NCBI RefSeq assembly: GCF_000373365.1
Contig: NZ_KB891225.1
Span: forward strand, 1 to 57,849
From: Parafrankia discariae
GTDB taxonomy: Bacteria > Actinomycetota > Actinomycetes > Frankiales > Frankiaceae
Direction: 5' to 3'
DNA: 57,849 bases
Position 1 is the first letter of the stretch, and each line of letters starts with the position of its first letter. The translations under genes were made by a program, and so were the position numbers. The notes below the pieces were generated by a model, which made no database searches, was not told the origin of the DNA, and saw nothing but the letters and a program-made list of their open reading frames with translations. Positions 52,332-57,849 of this stretch are shown here, one piece after another.

Positions 52332-52970
52332 TCACTTGAGTCCGTTGCCGACAGACATGGTTGACGCCTCCGAGCCACTGACCGCAGGCCATCCCGCCGC
52401 ACCACGAAGCGCGGCCCGATCCGCATGGAAGGCGAACAGCAACTCGGCTCGCTGCGCCGGCACGCACTCCCCTACTGGCGTCACCGTGTCGAGCAGCAAG
52501 GACAGTCGGCCGAACAGCCGGTCGGCATCCTCCGCTCTCCGGCGGCGCCGGGCCGCCGCCGCCCAACGCCGTGCTGTGTCCTCAACCCGTGGGCGAAGTG
52601 CTGTCGGTGAACCGCGCAGACCGTCGGTGAACAGGTCCGCGAACTCGTCGGAGAGGCGGCTGCTTCCAGGCTGTTCGGCGAGGTCCGCGAGCGCTCCGGC
52701 GGTCGCGAGAACCCTCCCCCACGTCGCCCACGGGCCCTCCTCCGGTGCCGCGGTTCTGAGCTGGCTCACCCACGATTTGGTCACGTTCAGCTGGCGTCCC
52801 ACGCTCGTCAGATCCTCGCCGTCGATCTGGCGGACGGTGAGCTGTTGCAGGAGCGGGAGCTGGCCACGCAGGCGTCGGATCGCCGCCCAGCGCGCCGCGG
52901 GTGGCACCGCGGCAAGCAGATGTGTGATCTGTTCGATCACGATGCCCGTCTCGTGGTCGGACCCCGACAC
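52332..52970 (-). CDS. HTH protein of the partition module
   Basis: A 212-residue protein. The first half carries an HTH: LTVRQIDGEDLTSVGRQL and NVTKSWVSQLRTAA, after a helical N-terminus (IVIEQITHLLAAVPPAARWA). The second half is helical and arginine-rich (RRWAAAARRRRRAEDADRLF). The GTG at 52970 sits 5 bases after ggagg; longer forms run up to 53654 through poor sequence. I do not recognise a named family; the HTH resembles that of sigma-like or replication-control proteins. Two palindromes lie 20-50 bases before the start, and parA is divergent beyond the repeat region. Confidence 0.6.
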   Translation of the reverse strand: MSGSDHETGIVIEQITHLLAAVPPAARWAAIRRLRGQLPLLQQLTVRQIDGEDLTSVGRQLNVTKSWVSQLRTAAPEEGPWATWGRVLATAGALADLAEQPGSSRLSDEFADLFTDGLRGSPTALRPRVEDTARRWAAAARRRRRAEDADRLFGRLSLLLDTVTPVGECVPAQRAELLFAFHADRAALRGAAGWPAVSGSEASTMSVGNGLK

Positions 52971-52988
52971 TGTGGCCTCCACCTGGTT

Positions 52989-53022
52989 AAGTAGTACTTG
53001 ACAGCTGTTTAGTATCACTAAA
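52989..53022. promoter_or_regulatory. Two small perfect palindromes before the HTH gene
   Basis: AAGTA-G-TACTT (52989-52999) and TTTAGT-ATC-ACTAAA (53008-53022) sit in an AT-rich pocket before the HTH gene start at 52970. They are likely operators for that protein or part of an origin. Confidence 0.5.
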
Positions 53023-53170
53023 TGGTGATGATCCGGTGTTGCGCCGCGCCCTGGGTGGCCGTGGCCGAGCCCTAATCGGTGACCTCCGCCGGATGCCGTC
53101 CCGCTCCTGCTCCTGGGCGGGGCTCCACACCGGCTTCGTGTGTGCCAGGCCGTGGGCACCGAGCCAGACG

Positions 53171-53218
53171 CACACCTGTGCACGCACCCGTGCACACACC
53201 TGTACACACGTCTGGGCA
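53171..53218. repeat. 12-bp tandem repeat array A (four units)
   Basis: Four consecutive 12-mers: cacacctgtgca, cgcacccgtgca, cacacctgtaca, cacgtctgggca. They lie in a non-coding region of about 1 kb (53023-54019) between the HTH gene and parA. The period is the same as that of the second array at 53374-53457, but the sequence is different. A third, weaker set with ggtgcccgc units starts near 53563. Confidence 0.7.
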
Positions 53219-53373
53219 CCAGACGCCTGGCAAGCGGTGGCCACCGTGGGGAAGTCAAGACGGGTACCACTCCCCTCCCTCGCGGGGTCGACCACGGGTG
53301 CACACTGTTGCCTCCAGGCCTGGCCACAGGTCCCTCGCCAATAATGCGAGCACGTGTGGTGGCAAGTGTTGAC

Positions 53374-53457
53374 GCAATAACGCAGCCAATAACGTGGCCA
53401 ATAATGCAGCCACCAGTGCGGCCAATAATGTAGCCAACAGTGTCAGCAAACATGTGG
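53374..53457. repeat. 12-bp tandem repeat array B (seven units), candidate centromere or iterons
   Basis: Seven 12-mers in perfect phase: gcaataacgcag, ccaataacgtgg, ccaataatgcag, ccaccagtgcgg, ccaataatgtag, ccaacagtgtca, gcaaacatgtgg. An extra copy (ccaataatgcga) lies at 53338. The units are AT-richer than the surroundings. The array is upstream of parA and of a ribbon-helix-helix parB-like gene; in type Ib partition systems the centromere is in this position and made of short direct repeats. Iterons of a replication origin are the alternative. Confidence 0.8.
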
Positions 53458-54019
53458 CCCAATGGTTGTGAACTACCGCAGGCACAGCTGTGTGAGCCCG
53501 GGTGTGCTGGAACGTTTGCACCTTGGCCGGTTAGCCGGCCCGCCAACACGTACGCACCTTGAGGTGCCCGCAGAGGTGCCCGCCCGCCCGCACACTCGGG
53601 TGCCGGTGAGTTAGCCCGCAGGTGAGCGCAGGTGCCAGCGGACACGTAACCCACCGTTCGGGCAACGGTGCCATCCCGTGTGGTGGGGAAGTGGCGGGCA
53701 CGTGTGACGGCGCGGCCGCGGGCCCGAAGGCCCGCCCGGGTCCCGCCCCGAGTTCAGCCCCGGGTGTTGGCCACTTCGTGGCCATGCGGTCAGGGAACAG
53801 GGGAGGCCCGTGTTCACGCCCGCCGTCCCGCCAGGGGGCGTGGCCGGGACGCGGCCAACACGCCGCCCAGGGCGTCTGCGGACTTAGCTGCCCGTTCCTT
53901 TACACTTGGGCCCGCCCTGGACCCCCAAAACCTGTTGGCCCGCGTTGGCACCCTCGTGGGAGTCGACCGGTGGGCCCGGTGGGGGAGAGGGAGCCGCGAC
54001 GGAAGGGAACGCAGGACAC
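53458..54019. other. Non-coding region upstream of parA
   Basis: About 560 bases with many short imperfect repeats (ggtgcccgc, gtgagcgcaggtg, gggcac) but no convincing gene. Frames here are Cys-, His- and Trp-rich on both strands, which is unlike protein from this genome. It likely holds the promoter of the parAB operon and perhaps origin sequences. Confidence 0.45.
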
Positions 54020-54979
54020 GTGACAACGGACCCGTTTGCACGGCCGGCCGAGGTCGTCTTCCCGCACGAGCACCTTGAGCACGTGATAGCCGTGGCCAAC
54101 GGCAAAGGGGGAGTCGGGAAGACCACCCTCACCACCAACATCGCCGCCCTGGTGGCCGCCGGTGGTGGCCGCGTCCTCGTCATCGACGTCAACGCGCAGG
54201 GCAACTGCGGAGAAGACCTCGGCTACACGGCGCAGCCGGACAAGGACGACGACGGTAAAGGGCTGGTCGACGCCGTCCGCTACGGAACGCCGCTCGTTCC
54301 CGTCCGCGACGTCCGGCCCGGCCTCGACGTCATCCCCGGCGGCGGGGAGATCCGCCAGCTCCCCACCCACCTGTACAACATGTTCGCCGAGACCGGGGAG
54401 CTCGGCACCCTCGCGCTGGCCCGTTCGCTGCTGCCGATCGCCGGCGACTACGACCTGATCCTGATCGACAGCCCGCCCGAGAACCGGCCGCTGCTGCAGC
54501 TCGTCCTGGGCGCCGCCCACTGGCTGCTCATCCCGATCAAGAGCGACGACTCGTCCCGCAAGGGCATGCAGCAGGTCGCCTACGAGTTCGCCCGGATGCG
54601 CCGGGTGAACCCCACCCTCGACCTGCTCGGCGTCGTCCTGTTCGCCGCCGGGACCAGCGCCCGCCGCATCCGCGAGGAGGTCCGCCGCGACGTCATCGAC
54701 GACCTCGGCGGCAAGGACGTCATGTTCGACACGATCATCCGCCACGCCGAGGCCTCGGCCCGCGACGCCCGCCGCCGCGGGCAGCCCTTCCACGAACTGG
54801 AAGCCGCCGCCGCCTCCGGCCCGACCCCGTTCGACGTCCTGCGCGGGAAGGCCGACCGCTCGCAGATGATCGCCGGCACGGCGGGCGCGGTCGCCGGCGA
54901 CCTGGCCGCGCTGACCCGGGAGATCCTCACCCGCCGTCAGGTGCTGCTGAACGAGCTCGAAGCCGTGGCGGCCCCGTGA
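54020..54979 (+). CDS. parA: ParA-type partition ATPase
   Basis: A 319-residue deviant Walker ATPase: KGGVGKTT (residues 29-36) with the signature lysine, VLVIDVNAQGNCGEDLG as Walker A', and YDLILIDSPPENRPLL as Walker B. The usual D-x-D-P-Q-G is D-V-N-A-Q-G here. No N-terminal HTH is present, as in type Ib ParA proteins. It should form ATP-dependent gradients on the nucleoid that move DNA bound by its partner. The GTG at 54020 is preferred; the frame is open to 53906. It overlaps the next gene (TGATG at 54977). The copy may belong to a plasmid or integrative element. Confidence 0.9.
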   Translation: MTTDPFARPAEVVFPHEHLEHVIAVANGKGGVGKTTLTTNIAALVAAGGGRVLVIDVNAQGNCGEDLGYTAQPDKDDDGKGLVDAVRYGTPLVPVRDVRPGLDVIPGGGEIRQLPTHLYNMFAETGELGTLALARSLLPIAGDYDLILIDSPPENRPLLQLVLGAAHWLLIPIKSDDSSRKGMQQVAYEFARMRRVNPTLDLLGVVLFAAGTSARRIREEVRRDVIDDLGGKDVMFDTIIRHAEASARDARRRGQPFHELEAAAASGPTPFDVLRGKADRSQMIAGTAGAVAGDLAALTREILTRRQVLLNELEAVAAP

Positions 54980-55680
54980 TGGACGAGCAGCAGCAGACTG
55001 AGAACGGCGTGGGGGCTCCGCGCCGGATGCCCGCCCAGGACCTGGGCCAGCTGTTCGCCCGGCCGGATCGCACGGCGGACCTGGGGGCGCTGGCCCGGCG
55101 CCGGCCCGCCCCGCGCCCGGCCCCGGCACCCGCACCGGCTGTCGAGGGCGTGCCCGCCGAGCCGCGCCCGGCCCTGGCACCCGTGCCCGTTCCCGTGGAG
55201 CGCGCTGACAACGGTCCCGCGATTCCCGAAGCCAGGATCCAGGCACACGTCACCCCTGTCCCGGCCCCCGTCGACATCCCCGAGGCCGGTAGGGGCGATC
55301 TGTCGCCGACCGGGACGGTGCGCATCACCGCCATCCTGGTCAGCCCCACCGTCTCCCGACGGCTGGAGGAGTACCGGCGGGCGAAGAAGGGCCGCACGAA
55401 CACGTCGATCGTGCTGGAGGCGCTGGACGAGTGCCACGGCCGGATCCCCGAGCTCGTCGCCCAGGCGAGGGCCGCCGCCCAGCCCCGTGGGTCGTTGTTC
55501 CCGGCCCGGGACGACCATCTGCGCCTGCCGGGGGGTGGCGGCATCCAGGTCCAGATCCGCCCGACGCTCGCCCAGCTGAACGTCATCGACCGGCTTTCGC
55601 GTGAGCACCGGCTCGAAAGCCGCTCCCAGCTCGCCGCGGCCGTCCTGAACGAGTTCCTCCCCGGCCGCAAGGACCGCTGA
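54979..55680 (+). CDS. ParB-like centromere-binding protein (ribbon-helix-helix type)
   Basis: A 233-residue protein. The N-terminal 110 residues are Pro/Ala-rich and probably disordered (PAPRPAPAPAPA), a usual place for the ParA-activating arginine finger (RRMPAQDLGQLF is near the start). Two possible ribbon-helix-helix or helical units follow: VRITAILVSPTVSRRLEEYR with TNTSIVLEALDECH, and IQVQIRPTLAQLNVIDRLSR with SRSQLAAAVLNEFL. It lacks the KorB/Spo0J HTH. The start overlaps the parA stop. The 12-bp arrays upstream of parA are the expected binding sites. Confidence 0.75.
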   Translation: MDEQQQTENGVGAPRRMPAQDLGQLFARPDRTADLGALARRRPAPRPAPAPAPAVEGVPAEPRPALAPVPVPVERADNGPAIPEARIQAHVTPVPAPVDIPEAGRGDLSPTGTVRITAILVSPTVSRRLEEYRRAKKGRTNTSIVLEALDECHGRIPELVAQARAAAQPRGSLFPARDDHLRLPGGGGIQVQIRPTLAQLNVIDRLSREHRLESRSQLAAAVLNEFLPGRKDR

Positions 55681-55802
55681 GCCTGGGAGCTCGCCTCACG
55701 GGCGCCCGGGAGGCCGATGTGCGGCGGTCGGGAGTACCCGCGGAACTCCCGACCCGCCGAAACCCGGTCGCCGCAACGGGACGGACAGGCCATCCTGCCG
55801 TC

Positions 55803-56021
55803 ATGGCGATCGGCACCGTCAAGTTTTTCCACACCGAACGAGGCTGGGGAGCGATCTCGTCTACCGACCTCCCGCACGGCCACGACGCATGGGTTTACTA
55901 CAGCATGATCGAAATGGACGGGGCACGATTTCTGGAAGCCGGCGACCGCGTCGAGTTCAGCTACGAGCCCGCCCAGCAGGACAGCTTCCGATTCCGCGCG
56001 ATCCACGTCCGCAAGCTCTGA
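55803..56021 (+). CDS. Divergent cold-shock-domain protein
   Basis: A 72-residue protein with a cold-shock fold: IGTVKFFHTERGWGAISS, then AWVYYSMIEMDG, FLEAGDRVEFSY and FRAIHVRKL. RNP1 (normally KGFGFI) is RGWGAI and RNP2 (VFVHFS) is AWVYYS, so most aromatic RNA contacts are kept but changed. It probably binds single-stranded nucleic acid. Start at 55803; no strong ribosome-binding site. Being next to parAB, it may belong to the same mobile unit. Confidence 0.8.
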   Translation: MAIGTVKFFHTERGWGAISSTDLPHGHDAWVYYSMIEMDGARFLEAGDRVEFSYEPAQQDSFRFRAIHVRKL

Positions 56022-56105
56022 CACAGAGCTCCTGGATGTAGCCCAACGGGCGGTGGTCGCTGGACGGTCACGGTGGTGGAACCCGGTCTCGGCCGATGAA
56101 AACCG

Positions 56106-56723
56106 TTGGCCGCCTGCGATCGGACCGGGCAGTCTGTGCGCGTGGTCGTCCTCCCGTTTCCCGAGAACCGCACCGTAGGCACGGTTGATTGGCTTGGCTC
56201 CTCCTACGAGGACCTGGGGCCACTGCCGGCCCGCGGTGACGTGGAGGTACCGGACGGCGGGGAGGTGACCCTGGAGGTCCGCCCGGCCTCGCTCGACTGG
56301 TCTCCGATCGACATGCACTTCCTCGATCGGCTGCCCTCCGACAGCATCACCGGGATGTCGATCATGTGCCCGGTTCGGTCGGGGTCGCTGTCCGCGCTTG
56401 CTCACCTGGCCCCAGGCCTGCGCAGGCTGACGCTGGGCTGGACCGATCTGACCGACGAGGCGCTGCCGCACCTGGCCGTGTTGCGGCATCTGACCTGGTG
56501 GCAGAGTTTCGGGAACCGTTTCAGCGACGCCGGGGTGCAGCAGCTCGTCGCGCTGGAGGAGCTCGACCATCTCTACCTCGAGGAATCCACCCTCACCCTG
56601 GCCGGTTTCGCCTTCGCCCCGCGCCTTGGACGACTGTGCCGCCTGGGCGTCAAGGACGCCAGCCTGTCCAAGCGGGATCTGAAGTCCCTGCGCCGCCGAC
56701 TGCCGGGCGTGGACGTCGGGTGA
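56106..56723 (+). CDS. Leucine-rich-repeat protein
   Basis: About 195-205 residues. A first domain of about 80 residues (VRVVVLPFPENRTVGTVDWL and on) is followed by about five LRR units: LAPGLRRLTLGWTDLTDEAL, LPHLAVLRHLTWW, RFSDAGVQQLVALEELDHL, YLEESTLTLAGFAF. The exact start is uncertain: ATG 56106, GTG 56136 or GTG 56142. The stop overlaps the next GTG (GTGA at 56720), so the two are coupled. LRR domains bind proteins. Partner unknown. Confidence 0.7.
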   Translation: MAACDRTGQSVRVVVLPFPENRTVGTVDWLGSSYEDLGPLPARGDVEVPDGGEVTLEVRPASLDWSPIDMHFLDRLPSDSITGMSIMCPVRSGSLSALAHLAPGLRRLTLGWTDLTDEALPHLAVLRHLTWWQSFGNRFSDAGVQQLVALEELDHLYLEESTLTLAGFAFAPRLGRLCRLGVKDASLSKRDLKSLRRRLPGVDVG

Positions 56724-57274
56724 CGAGGATCCGACACCGCGGCGGTATCGCCGCGCGGGCCGCCGAGCTCCAACAACTACGCGCCGACGTGGACCGGCTG
56801 CGCGCACGGCGGAGCCTGAGCGCGGACCAATGGGATGCGTGGGCGCGGGGAACGGATCGATTCCACCTGGCGGTCCAGGACTTCTACGCTCCGTTCGACC
56901 AGGCCGCCAAAGCGCTACGGCGCGGGGAGGCCGACGGGGTCGAGACCGCCGTCCAGTTCCTGGAAGCCGATCCGTGGTGCTTTCGATCCGGCTACATGAA
57001 GGCCGAGCTGATGCACCGCCTCGCCAACGGCCCCGATCTGGACGCCCATCACCGTCGGCTCCACGACGTCGTGAGCAGGCGACTCACGGACCCGCAACCC
57101 CGCCTCCTGCGCCACGCCGCCCGTCTGGCCGCCGCCGTGTGGGACGACGACCTGCGCCGGCGCGTCGACCAGCTTCCGTGCCCCGAACCCGCCAGGCAGC
57201 ATCAGGTTCGGCTCTTCCTGCATTTCGTCGAACAACGGCTGCGGACCGAAGGCGGAACCGTTGCGGATCGATGA
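56720..57274 (+). CDS. Uncharacterised helical protein coupled to the LRR gene
   Basis: A 184-residue protein starting with a GTG that overlaps the LRR stop. It is almost all helical: a possible coiled coil at residues 8-35 (ARAAELQQLRADVDRLRARR), then FHLAVQDFYAPFDQAAKALR and LLRHAARLAAAVWDDDLRRR. No known domain is seen. Coupling with the LRR protein suggests a complex. Confidence 0.65.
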   Translation: MTRIRHRGGIAARAAELQQLRADVDRLRARRSLSADQWDAWARGTDRFHLAVQDFYAPFDQAAKALRRGEADGVETAVQFLEADPWCFRSGYMKAELMHRLANGPDLDAHHRRLHDVVSRRLTDPQPRLLRHAARLAAAVWDDDLRRRVDQLPCPEPARQHQVRLFLHFVEQRLRTEGGTVADR

Positions 57275-57291
57275 GCGATAGCGCTCGCCGT

Positions 57292-57582
57292 TCACGCCGC
57301 CGGCACTTGCGCGCCGGCACTCCTGGTCTGACCGGCCTTGGCCGTGCCAGGTTCCCGCTTCCCAGCCACCTGCCCGCTCGTGCGGGTCTTATGGTCGGCT
57401 CCACGGGCGTTTACGGTCTCCGACGTACTGGCGGCGACCTGGTGTCTGAGGTTGATCGCGGCGTTGTGGTCGCGGTCGGCCACCAGCCCGCAGGACTGGC
57501 AGCGGAACGTGCGGTCCGACAGCGTCAGGCTTGGGTTTCGCCAGCCGCAGCCGGAACAGGTCTTCGAGGACGGAGCACTGGT
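57292..57582 (-). pseudogene. tnpB: IS200/IS605-type tnpB, C-terminal exon
   Basis: The minus frame encodes the end of TnpB: PSSKTCSGCGW, then FRCQSCGLVADRDHNAAINL. This shows the four-Cys zinc ribbon (two CxxC pairs) and the third RuvC catalytic Asp in DRDHNAA. TnpB is an RNA-guided nuclease of IS605-type elements. The rest of the gene is not here: just before PSSKTC the sequence becomes the 3' end of a group II intron. The 5' part should lie beyond the right edge, on the other side of the intron. The guide (omega) RNA of such elements ends downstream of the tnpB stop at 57292. Confidence 0.8.
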
Positions 57583-57630
57583 GGGCCGCCGGCGAGGTAC
57601 CCGCGGGTGCGGGTCCTTTTCCGACGGCCC
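57583..57630 (-). ncRNA. Group II intron domain VI
   Basis: A 10-bp stem (57583-57592 with 57621-57630, one G-U pair) and an inner stem closed by ACCC form the hairpin expected right after domain V. The inner stem has an unpaired A on the 3' side, but it is farther from the intron end than a usual branch point, so lariat formation is uncertain. Confidence 0.6.
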
Positions 57631-57637
57631 CCAGCCC

Positions 57638-57671
57638 GAACGACGCATGCGACTTTCACCGCACGTCGCTC
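57638..57671 (-). ncRNA. Group II intron domain V
   Basis: Exactly 34 bases with the domain V layout: GAGC at the 5' end with the catalytic AGC triad, an 8-bp lower helix (one G-U pair) to CGTCGTTC at the 3' end, an upper GCG/CGC helix and the GTGAAAGT loop. It starts 8 bases after the stop of the intron-encoded protein, the normal position. Confidence 0.85.
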
Positions 57672-57679
57672 TCCGGTGA

Positions 57680-57849
57680 CTATGACGTGAGCTGCGGGAT
57701 CGGCTTTCCGGTGTGGATGGTGTCGTGGCAGGAACGGCAGACCACGAGGGTCTTGCGTCGCCGTCGTGCCATGTCGGCCGCCCATGCCGGCTGTGGTTGT
57801 CCCGGATATGCGAGTTCTGACAGCCGCCGGACGTGGTGCACGGTGATGC
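57680..57849 (-). CDS. ltrA: Group II intron reverse transcriptase/maturase, HNH endonuclease end (partial)
   Basis: The last 55 residues of a group II intron-encoded protein, entering from the right edge: ITVHHVRRLSEL, then WAADMARRRRKTLVVCRSCH and DTIHTGKPIPQL. This is the end of the HNH endonuclease domain with its His-His start and the CxxCH zinc/metal motif. It cuts the second DNA strand during retrohoming. The reverse-transcriptase and maturase domains are outside the window. Confidence 0.9.
   Translation of the reverse strand, partial: ITVHHVRRLSELAYPGQPQPAWAADMARRRRKTLVVCRSCHDTIHTGKPIPQLTS

Larger units (their letters stand above)
57583..57849 (-). mobile_element. Group II intron, 3' part (partial)
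   Basis: From right to left this stretch holds the end of the intron-encoded reverse transcriptase (stop at 57680), domain V (57638-57671) and domain VI (about 57583-57630). After these the tnpB exon resumes. The 5' part of the intron is outside the window. Exact 3' splice junction not determined; it is within about ten bases of 57580. Confidence 0.8.

Noticed and set aside
53023-54019. Several Cys/His-rich ORFs in the region before parA
   Set aside because: They come from the tandem repeats and do not resemble protein from this genome.

Overview
The window is very GC-rich, bacterial and densely coding. It carries SigE-type and ECF sigma factors, a SARP regulator, many stand-alone SAM methyltransferases, a ClpX-zinc-finger/HTH protein, Hsp70-WD40 fusions and a rifampicin-monooxygenase-like enzyme. 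This points to an actinomycete of the Frankia/Streptomyces/Nocardia type. The genus is an inference; there is no rRNA or tRNA to anchor it.

Layout. 0-0.15 kb: 5' end of an IS5-type transposase gene running off the left edge. 0.5-5.8 kb: P-loop kinase-like protein, ClpX-zinc-finger/HTH protein with tandem palindromic operators, a membrane-protein/dual-HTH-regulator pair behind a 35-bp palindrome, an amidase, and an aldo/keto reductase that lacks its start. 5.8-10.6 kb: two related secreted/anchored proteins flanking a methyltransferase and a SigE-family sigma factor, then a TetR/hydrolase pair. 10.8-19.2 kb: rox-like FAD monooxygenase with a leader ORF and hairpin, three methyltransferases, and a GNAT / PLP-decarboxylase / acyl-carrier-protein operon divergent from a SARP regulator. 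19.3-29.6 kb: purU with an in-frame folD remnant in front of it, a deaminase, a DUF4232 lipoprotein, an ADP-ribosylglycohydrolase, a serine hydrolase, PadR and TetR modules, a VOC protein and a hydrolase. 29.6-35.8 kb: a decay zone of truncated, frameshifted or stop-containing genes (DHFR-family, dprA, GNAT and others) between intact methyltransferase genes.

35.9-50.4 kb is the most unusual part. Three Hsp70-type ATPases carry a beta-propeller (one PQQ-like, two WD40) where the peptide-binding domain would be. Between them is a plus-strand operon: ECF sigma factor, dynamin-like GTPase, GrpE-like exchange factor, a second dynamin-like GTPase with a membrane hairpin and coiled coil, and an acidic protein. 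A cyclase-homology protein follows the third Hsp70. I read this as one chaperone/GTPase system: propellers recognise, Hsp70 and GrpE switch, dynamin-like proteins act on membrane, and the sigma factor controls expression. That role is inference.

50.6-57.8 kb: MarR/NmrA pair, then a partition module. This consists of an HTH regulator, about 1 kb of non-coding DNA with two 12-bp-period repeat arrays, parA and a ribbon-helix-helix parB-like gene. A divergent cold-shock protein and an LRR protein with a coupled partner follow. At the right edge is the 3' part of a group II intron (reverse-transcriptase HNH tail, domain V, domain VI) inserted in a tnpB gene at its zinc ribbon. Mobile elements at both edges, the partition module and the decayed genes suggest a plasmid, an integrated element or a plastic chromosomal island.
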